Shown here: piece after piece, positions 27,014 to 35,303 of the stretch
Layout: every line of letters begins with the position of its first letter
Numbering within the stretch: the first letter of the stretch is position 1
DNA from: Kribbella pratensis
GTDB lineage: Bacteria > Actinomycetota > Actinomycetes > Propionibacteriales > Kribbellaceae
DNA: 64,000 nucleotides
Assembly (NCBI RefSeq): GCF_004365355.1
Contig: NZ_SODP01000001.1
Coordinates: 749,375 to 813,374, forward strand
Reading direction: 5' to 3'
Program-made: the position numbers and the translations under genes
Notes under the pieces: model-generated
Told to the model about the DNA's origin: nothing
Database searches by the model: none
What the model saw: only the letters and a program-made list of their open reading frames with translations

Positions 27014-28540
27014 GTGACCGAATTTGTCATGTCCGAAGGGCTCGCTGAGCCGGCTGATCTACGGCCGGCGCCGTCAGGGGAGCGTCGTCGGCCGGTCTGG
27101 GTCGTTCCGGACGAGGTGCCGGCAGTCTTGCCGCGCTCGGCCCGGTTCACCGAGGCACGGTGGGTGGCGAAGTACCGTCGGGCATCGTTGGCGGCTGATT
27201 TCGGCGCCGGGGTGATCGGCGCCGCGCTGGCGCTGGTGGCCCGGTTCGGGGCCTCGATCAACCTCGGCTACTTCGTGCTGGGGGCTTTGCTGCCGATCGC
27301 GTGGATCGCGTGTGTGGCCTTGCAGCGCGGCTACGAAACCAGGTACTTCGGCACCGGACCGGAGGAATTCCGCTCGATCATCCGGGCCGCGGTCGCACTG
27401 ACCGCGGTGGTCGCGATCACGTCGTACGCGACCAAGAGTGAGGTGGCCCGAGGATTCGTGATCCTCGCGGTGCCGACGACCTGTCTCGCGGCCATGGTCG
27501 GCCGCTGGTTCCTGCACCGGCAGATCTCCTGGCGGCGGTTCGCCGGGCGCTGCATGCGCCGGGTGCTCGTTGTCGGACGCAACGACCAGGTGATGACGCT
27601 GACGCGGCACCTGGAGGAGCGGCCGGCCGACGGGTACGTCGTGGTGGCGAGCTGTCTGCCCCGCGGCGACGTGTTCGAGGACGCCGAGTTCGAACGGCTC
27701 GGCCGGACCGAGATGGACATCCTGGCCGGCGTCGACCAGTTCGACGTCGAAGTGGTTGCGGTGGCTGCCGATCCGGAGCTCGCCGGGCACTCGCTGCGCA
27801 AGCTGTCCTGGGCGCTCGAGCAGCGCGGGGTCGAGCTGATCGTCTCGCCGGGCATCGTCGAGGTCGCCGGTCCGCGGATCTCGATCCGGCCGGTCGCCGG
27901 CCTGTCGTTGCTGCACCTGGAGCGGCCGTCGGTGAGCGGCGGGCCGCACATGCTGAAGAGCATTTTCGACCGCGTGGTCGGATGCCTGCTGCTGCTCGGG
28001 GTCTCGCCGATCCTGCTGGTCACCGCTGTGCTGGTGAAGCTCACCAGTCGCGGGCCGGTGCTGTTCCGGCAGACCCGGGTGGGCCGCGGCGGTGTGGAGT
28101 TCCAGATGCTGAAGTTCCGCACGATGGTGGCCGACGCCGAGGCCCGCAAGGCCGAGCTGCACGCGCTGAACCAGGGCAACGGGATCCTGTTCAAGATGCG
28201 TGACGACCCGCGGATCACGAAGGTCGGCAAGTACCTGCGGCGGTTCTCGATCGACGAGCTGCCACAGCTGGTGAACGTGCTCCGGGGGGACATGTCACTG
28301 GTCGGACCGCGGCCGCCGCTACCGGCCGAGGTCGCGCAGTACGCGATCGACGACGCGCGCCGGATGCTGGTCAAGCCGGGTCTGACCGGCCTGTGGCAGG
28401 TCAGCGGTCGCAGCGACCTGACCTGGGAGGAGTCGATGCGGCTCGACCTGCGCTACGCCGACAACTGGTCGATCGCACTGGATCTGCTCATTTTGTGGAA
28501 AACCGCTCGTGCCGTGCTGGGGAGCGACGGCGCGTACTGA
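27014..28540 (+). CDS. Initiating polyprenyl phosphoglycosyltransferase (WcaJ/WbaP type), copy 1
   Basis: 508 residues. Transfers a sugar-1-phosphate from a nucleotide sugar to undecaprenyl phosphate, the first step of repeat-unit assembly. An N-terminal block with four membrane helices and a CoA-binding-like central domain (RRVLVVGRNDQ) precede the membrane-hugging catalytic domain from about residue 310: KFRTMVADAE, IDELPQLVNVLRGDMSLVGP, RPPLPAEV, and KPGLTGLWQVSGRSDLTWEE. The start is GTG 27014; ATG 27029 is an alternative. A second, clearly homologous gene lies at 58384, so the locus has two initiating enzymes. Confidence 0.94.
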   Translation: MTEFVMSEGLAEPADLRPAPSGERRRPVWVVPDEVPAVLPRSARFTEARWVAKYRRASLAADFGAGVIGAALALVARFGASINLGYFVLGALLPIAWIACVALQRGYETRYFGTGPEEFRSIIRAAVALTAVVAITSYATKSEVARGFVILAVPTTCLAAMVGRWFLHRQISWRRFAGRCMRRVLVVGRNDQVMTLTRHLEERPADGYVVVASCLPRGDVFEDAEFERLGRTEMDILAGVDQFDVEVVAVAADPELAGHSLRKLSWALEQRGVELIVSPGIVEVAGPRISIRPVAGLSLLHLERPSVSGGPHMLKSIFDRVVGCLLLLGVSPILLVTAVLVKLTSRGPVLFRQTRVGRGGVEFQMLKFRTMVADAEARKAELHALNQGNGILFKMRDDPRITKVGKYLRRFSIDELPQLVNVLRGDMSLVGPRPPLPAEVAQYAIDDARRMLVKPGLTGLWQVSGRSDLTWEESMRLDLRYADNWSIALDLLILWKTARAVLGSDGAY

Positions 28541-28583
28541 AGCGACGCAATTTTATGGATGTGCATTCCCGAGGGGGGAATTC

Positions 28584-29153
28584 GTGACTGCTGTACTGGA
28601 AGGATCAGGCGTGGCCCGATCCGACGCCGCGACCTTGGTGATCGGGGCCGCGGCGGGGGACCAGGGGGACTGGAGCCGGCTGGTCGACCACTATGCGCGG
28701 CTCGTCTGGGCCGTAACCCGCAGTTTCCGGCTGAGCGACAGCGACGCCGCTGACGTCTCGCAGATGGTCTGGCTGCGGTTGCTCGAACACATCAACCGGG
28801 TCGACCCCGAGCGGGTCGGCGCCTGGCTGGTCGTCACCACCCGGCGCGAATGCCTGCGGGTGCTGGCGTTCCGCAAGCGGGTGCTGCTGACCTACGAGGC
28901 GACGGCGTTCGAGGACGTGGCCGGTGACCTGCCCGAGCTGGACGCCGACCTGCTGGCCGGCGAGCGGGCCGACGACGTACGGCGGGCGCTGGAAAGCCTG
29001 CCGGACCGGTGGCAGCAGCTGCTCGGCATGCTGATGGCCGACCCGCCGGCGCCGTACGCCGAGATCTCCGCGACGATCGGGATCCCGATCGGCAGCATCG
29101 GCCCGATCCGCGGCCGCTGCCTGGAGAAACTCAGACTGCTGCTTGCCTCCTGA
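28584..29153 (+). CDS. ECF-type RNA polymerase sigma factor
   Basis: 189 residues. Sigma region 2 is seen at about 30-100 (LVDHYARLVWAVTRSFRLSD, ADVSQMVWLRLLEHI), and region 4 at about 137-183 (LPDRWQQLLGMLM, YAEISATIGIPIGSIGP, RGRCLEKLR). There is no obvious anti-sigma gene next to it. The GTG 28584 start has a GAGGGGGGA site 4 bases upstream and lies 43 bases after the initiating transferase, so the two are probably co-transcribed. This makes it a candidate regulator of the surrounding polysaccharide operons. Confidence 0.88.
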   Translation: MTAVLEGSGVARSDAATLVIGAAAGDQGDWSRLVDHYARLVWAVTRSFRLSDSDAADVSQMVWLRLLEHINRVDPERVGAWLVVTTRRECLRVLAFRKRVLLTYEATAFEDVAGDLPELDADLLAGERADDVRRALESLPDRWQQLLGMLMADPPAPYAEISATIGIPIGSIGPIRGRCLEKLRLLLAS

Positions 29154-29162
29154 GGCAGCAGA

Positions 29163-29229
29163 GCCCGGTCCGGGCCGCGCAGTGGTTCGTGTTCAGCTCA
29201 GAGCATGATCCACGCGGTCCGGACCGGGC
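29163..29229. terminator. Bidirectional terminator-like inverted repeat between convergent genes
   Basis: Arms 29163-29179 and 29213-29229 are reverse complements at 16 of 17 positions. The right arm lies inside the last codons of the minus-strand gene. Each arm also contains a self-complementary core (CCCGGTCCGGG-like). The site separates the convergent sigma gene and 125-residue protein gene. Confidence 0.6.
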
Positions 29230-29575
29230 GTTGTGCTGTGCCCGGCCAGCGGAGCAGGAAGCTGACCAGCCGGGCGCCGTTCGGTCCCTCGGCGTCGCCG
29301 CCGCGGGACTCGACCACGAGCGGCCCGGACGGCGTGACCCGCAGTTCGATGGTCAGACCGGTGCGGCCGCTCTCGTGGATGTCGACGTCGAGCGTGATGC
29401 CGTGGCCGGAGAACCGCAGCCGGCGTACGTCGCCGGAGCCGGGCGCGTCGATGATGCTGTCGAAGATCAGGTCGAGTACGTCGAGATCCCGCTCGTGCCG
29501 CCCGAACGCGGCGTAGCCGACCGAGCGGAGCAAGGCGATCTGCTCACCGACCGCACGCTCCGGTGGCCCGATCAT
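29198..29575 (-). CDS. Hypothetical protein coupled to the beta-helix protein
   Basis: 125 residues starting MIGPPERAVGEQIALLRSVG; soluble, with alternating beta-type stretches (RRLRFSGHGITLDVDIHESG, TGLTIELRVTPSGPLVVESR). No cysteines, no membrane segment. I do not recognise the family. Its ATG shares a base with the stop of the upstream beta-helix gene (TGATG), so it is co-translated with it and is the last gene of this minus-strand polysaccharide operon. A role in surface-polymer handling or in regulation is only guilt by association. Confidence 0.65.
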   Translation of the reverse strand: MIGPPERAVGEQIALLRSVGYAAFGRHERDLDVLDLIFDSIIDAPGSGDVRRLRFSGHGITLDVDIHESGRTGLTIELRVTPSGPLVVESRGGDAEGPNGARLVSFLLRWPGTAQRPVRTAWIML

Positions 29576-31209
29576 CACCGCTCACCGCTGACTTTGATCA
29601 CGCTGTCGGTGTCCTGCCCGTACGGCGCGCCCTGCCAGCTTGCCCAGTTCACCCCGTTGCCCTGCTCGTGCACGATGAAGTTCCACGGGCCGGAGTAGGT
29701 GTTGTTGAAGAACCGGTTGCCCTGGTGGAACGTGATCGCGTCCTGGATCGTGGCCTTCTGGTACGGCGACCAGGTCGGGAACGTGCCCCAGTTCGAGAAC
29801 AGCCCGTTGTAGCCGCAGCCCGTGCGGACGGCGCAGGTCTTCCCGATGTTGTCCGGGTCGAGCGCGAAGACGTTGTCGTGCACCCGCACGTTCTGCGTCT
29901 TCCACCGGCAGTCGCTGCGGTACGGCTGGGTGTTGATCGTGGTCGCGTTGCAGGTCTTCGCCGTCACGACCGACGGGTTCACCAGCGTGCCTGATCCGCT
30001 GCTGGTGTTCGCGGCTGAGCCGGCGAACCGGTCGGCGTTTTCCCAGAGCACGACGCCGGCCCAGTTGTCGGTGAAGACGTTGTTGCTGATCTCGAAGGTC
30101 TGGTTGAACACGCCGGGCGCGCGCGGGTCGCTGCCGGACTCGGAGATGTACAGCGCCGGCGTCGGGAAGCCCGCGTTCTCCGGCCCCTTGCCGAGGCCGT
30201 TGCGGACGAAGGCGTTGCCGCGGATCCCGGCGTTGTAGCTGGTCTCGTAGATCAGGCCCTCGGCGGAGTTGCTGGAGATGTAGTTGCCCTCGATCACGAA
30301 GCCGGTGTTGTTGGTGTCGGCCCATAGCCCGGCGCTGTGGTTGTCGTGCACCCAGTTCCCGCGCACGACGGCGCCGGTGACCTCCCAGAACTTGCCGCCG
30401 CCGGTGCAGCCGCAGCCGCCCTTGAGCCGCTCCCAGTCGTCGGTGTTGTTACCGGAGATCTCGTTGTGGTCGATCGTGATGCCGGCCACCTTGCCCGGGT
30501 TGTAGGCGTTGAAGCCGTACTGGCCGTTCTCGGTCAGGCAGTTGCTGCGGACAACGTTGTGGTCGCCGATCATCAGCCCGGCGCCGGCGTTGTGCTGGAT
30601 CGTGTTGGCCTGCACCGTCCAGCGGGCGCCGGCGTCGTGGTTGACCACGCCCTCGTCGTTGTTGGTCCGCGGCGCGCCGAAGTTCTGGATGGTCAGGTTC
30701 TTGATCGTGACGCCGTTGGCGTACCCGGTGAACGCGTATCGGTTCTTCCTGCCGCCGTCGAGGATCGCTCCCGGCGCCCCGACGTACACGTTTCCGTCCT
30801 TCGGGATGACCTGGGCGAACTGTGCGGTGCCGAGCCGGTGCGTGCCGGGTGCCAGCCAGAACGTGGTGCCGGCCGGGTTGTGCGTGGTGAGGTCGTTCAG
30901 GTTCTGGGTGGTGCTGACCACGACTGCGCCGGCCGGGGCCGTGGCCGGGCCGGCCAGTATGCTCGCGTTCCCGCAGATCCTTGCGGGCGGCGCCGTCGGA
31001 GCCGGCGGTGCGGGCGTCGCCGACACGCCCGGTGCGGACGTCGGGGGGTCCGCCTTCGCGGTCGGATCGTTGCTGAAATAGGTGATCCCGCCGGCAACCA
31101 GGGCAGCAGCGACGACGAGCCCTCCCGTGGCCAGTACGGGCGGACGGCGGTACCACGCGCGAGCTGCGGGCGGCTCGCGGCGTTGGGTGCTGTGTGCTTC
31201 GGGGGGCAT
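29575..31209 (-). CDS. Membrane-anchored right-handed beta-helix protein
   Basis: 544 residues. A short cytoplasmic basic start is followed by a signal-anchor helix at about 27-48 (PVLATGGLVVAAALVAGGIT), a Pro/Ala/Thr linker at about 50-80 and a large extracellular domain made of parallel beta-helix rungs, with many repeats of the type NGVTIKNLTIQNFG, TIDHNEISGNN and NNVFTDNWAG. Such folds are typical of polysaccharide lyases, epimerases and hydrolases, so it may process the exported polymer; catalytic residues cannot be assigned. ATG 31209 lies 14 bases after the glycosyltransferase stop. Confidence 0.85.
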   Translation of the reverse strand: MPPEAHSTQRREPPAARAWYRRPPVLATGGLVVAAALVAGGITYFSNDPTAKADPPTSAPGVSATPAPPAPTAPPARICGNASILAGPATAPAGAVVVSTTQNLNDLTTHNPAGTTFWLAPGTHRLGTAQFAQVIPKDGNVYVGAPGAILDGGRKNRYAFTGYANGVTIKNLTIQNFGAPRTNNDEGVVNHDAGARWTVQANTIQHNAGAGLMIGDHNVVRSNCLTENGQYGFNAYNPGKVAGITIDHNEISGNNTDDWERLKGGCGCTGGGKFWEVTGAVVRGNWVHDNHSAGLWADTNNTGFVIEGNYISSNSAEGLIYETSYNAGIRGNAFVRNGLGKGPENAGFPTPALYISESGSDPRAPGVFNQTFEISNNVFTDNWAGVVLWENADRFAGSAANTSSGSGTLVNPSVVTAKTCNATTINTQPYRSDCRWKTQNVRVHDNVFALDPDNIGKTCAVRTGCGYNGLFSNWGTFPTWSPYQKATIQDAITFHQGNRFFNNTYSGPWNFIVHEQGNGVNWASWQGAPYGQDTDSVIKVSGER

Positions 31210-31222
31210 GGCGTCCTCGACC

Positions 31223-32425
31223 TCAACGGTGGGCGGTGACAGGGTGTTCGATCGCGTGCCGGTAGATCTCGAGCAGTTGCTCGATGCTCTGCTCCGGCCG
31301 GTGTTTCGTCTCGTACGTCGTGCGCGCCTGCCGGCCGAGCTCGTCGTACCGCGCGGGGGACGCGTCGACGTCGAGCAGCAGCTTGGCGAGCGCATCCGGA
31401 CGGCCCGGCTCGAACAGCGCGCCGTCGACTCCGTCGGTGATCAGCTCCGGGAACGACCCGTGGCCCGAGGCCAGCGGCGGTACTCCGACCGCCATCGCCT
31501 CGATCACCACCAGGCCGAACGTTTCCTCCCACTCCGAGGGCAGCACGACCCCGCGCGACTGCCCGATCAGCTCGAACACCTGCTCCTTGCTCATCAGTCC
31601 GCGGAGCTCGACCGACGGCCGGGTGGCCGCCCAGGCGGTCACCTCGTCGAGCATCGGGCCTCCGCCGGCGATCACGAGCTTCAGCGCGTCGTCGCCGGCG
31701 ACGGCGCGGTATGCGTCCCAGCCCTTCATCAGCAGCGGAGCGCCCTTGGCCGCGTCCAGCCGGCCGACGTACGTCACCTGCCGCTGCCGCGATCCGCCGA
31801 CGGGACCGTCGTACGGCACGACGTTCGGCTTGACGAACGACCGCTCCGGATCGAAGTTCATTGCCCCAAGCAACCGACGCTGCGACTCGGAGATGAAGAT
31901 GTACGCCGACACCAGCCGCTGCCAGCTCCGCCGGTGACCGCGGGCGTTGAGCACCGTCGTCGACGTTGCGAGCGCGGATCCGCGGTAGCAGCGGTGGACG
32001 ACCGCGGCGGCCGGATTGCCGCCGGCGCAGTCATGGCACACCTGGCCGTCGCGGAAGAAGTCACCGCTGGCGCACAGCAGTTTGTAGTTGTGCAGAGTGA
32101 TGACCACCGGTACGCCGGCCGAGTGGCACGCGTACAGCACGGACGGGCTGAGCAGCGGGAATGTGTTGTGGACGTGGACGACATCGGGCCTTTCCTCCGC
32201 CAGCGCGGTCGCGAGATCGCGCCGGCTTGCCGGGTTCCAGACCACGCGGCCGGGCAGCGTCGCCTTCTGCCAGGCAGGCCAGTCCTCGATGTCGTCGCTG
32301 TGCCGTTCGAAGTGCCGGACGTCGTGCCCGAGTGCGGTCAGCGCCGCGCTCTCCTGATCGACGACCCGGTTCTCGCCGCTCGGCGCGGTCGACCGGTATC
32401 TGTTGTGTACCAGCAGGATCTTCAT
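31223..32425 (-). CDS. GT4-family glycosyltransferase
   Basis: 400 residues in two Rossmann lobes (GT-B). The N-terminal lobe starts MKILLVHNRYRSTAPSGENR with a glycine-containing donor/acceptor loop; the C-terminal lobe holds VTYVGRLDAAKGAPLLMKGW and the EX7E motif in ETFGLVVIEAMAVGVPPLAS. Adds a sugar to the lipid-linked repeat on the cytosolic face. A cluster of cysteines (LLCASGDFF, CHDCAGGN) in the N-lobe is unusual for GT4. Its ATG overlaps the stop of the polymerase gene by 4 bases. Confidence 0.9.
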   Translation of the reverse strand: MKILLVHNRYRSTAPSGENRVVDQESAALTALGHDVRHFERHSDDIEDWPAWQKATLPGRVVWNPASRRDLATALAEERPDVVHVHNTFPLLSPSVLYACHSAGVPVVITLHNYKLLCASGDFFRDGQVCHDCAGGNPAAAVVHRCYRGSALATSTTVLNARGHRRSWQRLVSAYIFISESQRRLLGAMNFDPERSFVKPNVVPYDGPVGGSRQRQVTYVGRLDAAKGAPLLMKGWDAYRAVAGDDALKLVIAGGGPMLDEVTAWAATRPSVELRGLMSKEQVFELIGQSRGVVLPSEWEETFGLVVIEAMAVGVPPLASGHGSFPELITDGVDGALFEPGRPDALAKLLLDVDASPARYDELGRQARTTYETKHRPEQSIEQLLEIYRHAIEHPVTAHR

Positions 32426-33669
32426 CGCGGTCCCTCGCGGGTCGACGTGTTGTAGACGAGTGACGCGGCCAGCGTCAGGTCGAGCAGGTACGACGACGCC
32501 TCGCTCAGCCCGCTCTCGGTGAACGACGCGATCACGCAGTACGTGACCAGGAAGAGTGCGAGCGCCCGATGCGGGCCTTGCGGCCGGAACCAGGCGGCGA
32601 TCAGCACGAACAGCACCAGCATGATCGTGATCGCGACGCCGACCAGGCCGACGTCGTAGTAGGTGCCGAGCCAGTTGCTGTCGATCGGCAGGCCGTTGAA
32701 CGACTTGTTGGACAGCCCGAAGCCGAACAGGGTCTCGAAGGTCGATCGCGGTTGGGCCAGGATCGCGTCCCAGACCAACTTGCGTCCGGTCAGTGCGCCG
32801 AGCTCCTGGGCGTCCTGCCCGCGGGCGAGCCAGGTCGTCACGACCGAGCTGAGGGTGAGCGCCCCGACCGAGAAGACGACGATGCCGATCGTGAATGCCT
32901 TGCGGACCCGCGAGCGTCCGGTGAACAGGCTCAGTCCCGCGACCAGCACGCCGACCACCAGCGCGAGCAATGCGGTCCGGGTGTGGGTCAGCAGCAGAAC
33001 CGGGAAGCACACCAGCACACTGGTCAGTGCGATCCACCGACGGAGGTGGCCGGACATCCAGAGCACGATCGTGAGGCCGGCGGCACCCGCGGTGTAGTGC
33101 CCGACCTGGGTCGGCGGGATCGGCCAGAGGACGCCGGCGAGGCGATTCTCGGTCATCGCCAGGCCTGGTGCGACCAGCAGGCCGACGACCACCGAGGCCA
33201 CGATCGCCCACAGGACCATCAGGTGCGTCCGCACCAGCAGCAGGTCGCGGCGCGGCCACCACGGCGTCAGCAGCCACAGCACCAGCGCGAATCCGCACAG
33301 CCGTCCGGCCCGGAACAGCGCACCGAGCAGGAACTCGGCCCGGATGCTGGCCAGCAGCGCTTCCGCCGCCAGCAGCATCACCAGGAAGATGAAGACGCTC
33401 GGCCGGATCCGCACCGGCCGGTTCACCGACAACGCCACCATCAACGCGCCGACCAGCGCTCCTTGGGCGAGCAGCTTGCCGACCGATCCGGGGATCGGCA
33501 GGATGTGCGGCGCGCCCGGGAAGAACGTCATCACGTTCAGCACCAGCAGCGCCCACGCCAACTGGACGCGGTGCCGCCGCCGTACCTCCGGCGCGACGAC
33601 GCGCCTGGTGGGGCGGTGGCGGACCCGGGTGGTCCCCTGGGTACCGAGGCGGGTGGTGATCGTCGTCAT
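32422..33669 (-). CDS. O-antigen ligase/polymerase family membrane protein (Wzy-like)
   Basis: 415 residues, very hydrophobic, with about ten membrane segments and one larger external loop near residues 270-330 (TGRKLVWDAILAQPRSTFET, LFGFGLSNKSFNGLPIDSN), a pattern typical of the Wzy_C/O-antigen ligase family. It is the only polymerase-like gene in the window, although the locus has two initiating enzymes and two flippases. The ATG at 33669 overlaps the Wzz-like gene stop by 4 bases. Confidence 0.85.
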   Translation of the reverse strand: MTTITTRLGTQGTTRVRHRPTRRVVAPEVRRRHRVQLAWALLVLNVMTFFPGAPHILPIPGSVGKLLAQGALVGALMVALSVNRPVRIRPSVFIFLVMLLAAEALLASIRAEFLLGALFRAGRLCGFALVLWLLTPWWPRRDLLLVRTHLMVLWAIVASVVVGLLVAPGLAMTENRLAGVLWPIPPTQVGHYTAGAAGLTIVLWMSGHLRRWIALTSVLVCFPVLLLTHTRTALLALVVGVLVAGLSLFTGRSRVRKAFTIGIVVFSVGALTLSSVVTTWLARGQDAQELGALTGRKLVWDAILAQPRSTFETLFGFGLSNKSFNGLPIDSNWLGTYYDVGLVGVAITIMLVLFVLIAAWFRPQGPHRALALFLVTYCVIASFTESGLSEASSYLLDLTLAASLVYNTSTREGPR

Positions 33670-35303
33670 CGGCGGAACATCTCGACATCCACGGTCAGCG
33701 GACGTCCGGCCTCGGCCTCGGTCACGCCGACGCCCTCGTCGGTGCGGTCAGGACGCAGTACGACGGCACTGCTGATCTCGAGCCCGGCCAGCCGCAGCAT
33801 CTCGCCGGTGGCCTGGATCTTGGTCGTGGTCGACTCACCCGCGGTCACCACGACGGTGGCGTTGGACGCCCACGTGGCCAGGTGATCGGCGCCGAGTTCC
33901 GGGGTCAACGTGGTCAGGGTAAGGACGACGTCGGCGACCTCCCAGGCCGAGTCGAGCTGGATGTCGCCGGAACTCGACGGCCGGTTGCTGTCGCTCAGGT
34001 GCAGGTAGCAGCCCTGGGCCGGTCCGCGGGTCTGGTCGGGCCGGTGGACGTCGACACGCTGGCCGGGCGCGCTGAAGCGCGACTCGTGCGTGCCGGGACT
34101 CTTGACCCCCAGCATTGCGGCCAGCCGGCCGGACTCGGTCAGGTCAGCCACCAGCACATGCTTGCCGTCCTCGGCCAGCGCCACCGCCAGCGACGCCACG
34201 ACGAGCGCACAGGTCTGCACGTCGTCGACGCTGACCACGGCCATCGCCGGCGTCGGGTGCTCACCCCAGAAGATGCGCTGATCGAGGTGCTGCACCATCA
34301 GCTGCACTTCCGGCGCGGTCCGCTGCGACGGGCGCAGGTACCGCGGCCGGGGCAGGAGCCGCAGACGCGAGGGTCGCGGGCTGCTCAGCCGGATCCGTGC
34401 GCCGAGTGCCTGCGAGATGTCGTGGCGCTTCCACAGCCGGTCGGAGATCAGCGCGCGCACGACGACGAACGCCAGGCCGATGAACAGACCGGCGATCAGG
34501 CCGGTGGCGGCGTTGATCACGAGCGTGCGCTTCATCGAGACCCGTACCGGTGCAGCCACGTCGAGCACCCGGCTGCTGTTCATCCGCAGCGCCTCGACCT
34601 GCGAGTCGAGCAGCTGTTGCCGCACGTACACATACTGGTCGCGCGCGGCGCTGAGCCGGACCCCCTCCGGGCTGTTCGGGTGCTTCAACTCGTTCGCGGT
34701 CGGGTCGTCGCCGGTTGCCTTGACTGCCTGCTCTGCCAAGGTCAGGTCGTCCTTGGCCGCGGCCTCGTCACGCAGGAGCGGGGCGTCCTGCAAGGCGATC
34801 TGCTCTTTGCGGTAGGTCAGGAAGACCTTGGCGATCGCGCCGGCCAGCGCGGTCGCCTCGTCGCTGGTCTTCCCGGCTGCGCTGATCTGGAGTACCCGGT
34901 CGGTCTCGGAGACCACGGTGTATTCCTTCAGCAGGTCGTCCTGGCTGATCGGCAGCTTGAGCAGGTCGATCACGCGCTGCGCCACGGTGTGCGTGGTCGC
35001 CAGGCTGACATCCGTGGCCATCGCCTTGGTCGGGTCCTCACCGTCGCGATGGGTGATCAGCAATCGCGTGGCCGACACGCTCGGAGCGGGCACCGCGATG
35101 GTGGACCCGAGTCCGAGCAGAAAGCCCACCAGCCCGAGCATGAGCCAGATCCGCAGATGGCGGCGGATCGCGTCGCGGAGGAACCGCAGCGTGACCAGTG
35201 CGTCGGGCGGGTGTGCGTTCGTTGGCTTGTCGTCGAACAGCCCGTCGTCGTCCGCCCACGCCGGATCGCTCACCACCGGTTCGGTGTAGGGCTGGTTGCT
35301 CAT
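33666..35303 (-). CDS. Wzz/Wzc-like polysaccharide co-polymerase without a P-loop
   Basis: 545 residues. Two membrane helices at about 50-72 and 263-288 bracket an extracytoplasmic chain-length domain. The C-terminal cytosolic part resembles a bacterial tyrosine-kinase domain, with AMAVVSVDDVQTCALVVASL and KHVLVADLTESGRLAAML at the expected places, but the Walker A glycine-lysine-threonine core is absent and there is no tyrosine-rich tail. It would control chain length or export without ATP binding. It overlaps the second Wzz-like gene by 4 bases. Confidence 0.85.
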   Translation of the reverse strand: MSNQPYTEPVVSDPAWADDDGLFDDKPTNAHPPDALVTLRFLRDAIRRHLRIWLMLGLVGFLLGLGSTIAVPAPSVSATRLLITHRDGEDPTKAMATDVSLATTHTVAQRVIDLLKLPISQDDLLKEYTVVSETDRVLQISAAGKTSDEATALAGAIAKVFLTYRKEQIALQDAPLLRDEAAAKDDLTLAEQAVKATGDDPTANELKHPNSPEGVRLSAARDQYVYVRQQLLDSQVEALRMNSSRVLDVAAPVRVSMKRTLVINAATGLIAGLFIGLAFVVVRALISDRLWKRHDISQALGARIRLSSPRPSRLRLLPRPRYLRPSQRTAPEVQLMVQHLDQRIFWGEHPTPAMAVVSVDDVQTCALVVASLAVALAEDGKHVLVADLTESGRLAAMLGVKSPGTHESRFSAPGQRVDVHRPDQTRGPAQGCYLHLSDSNRPSSSGDIQLDSAWEVADVVLTLTTLTPELGADHLATWASNATVVVTAGESTTTKIQATGEMLRLAGLEISSAVVLRPDRTDEGVGVTEAEAGRPLTVDVEMFRR

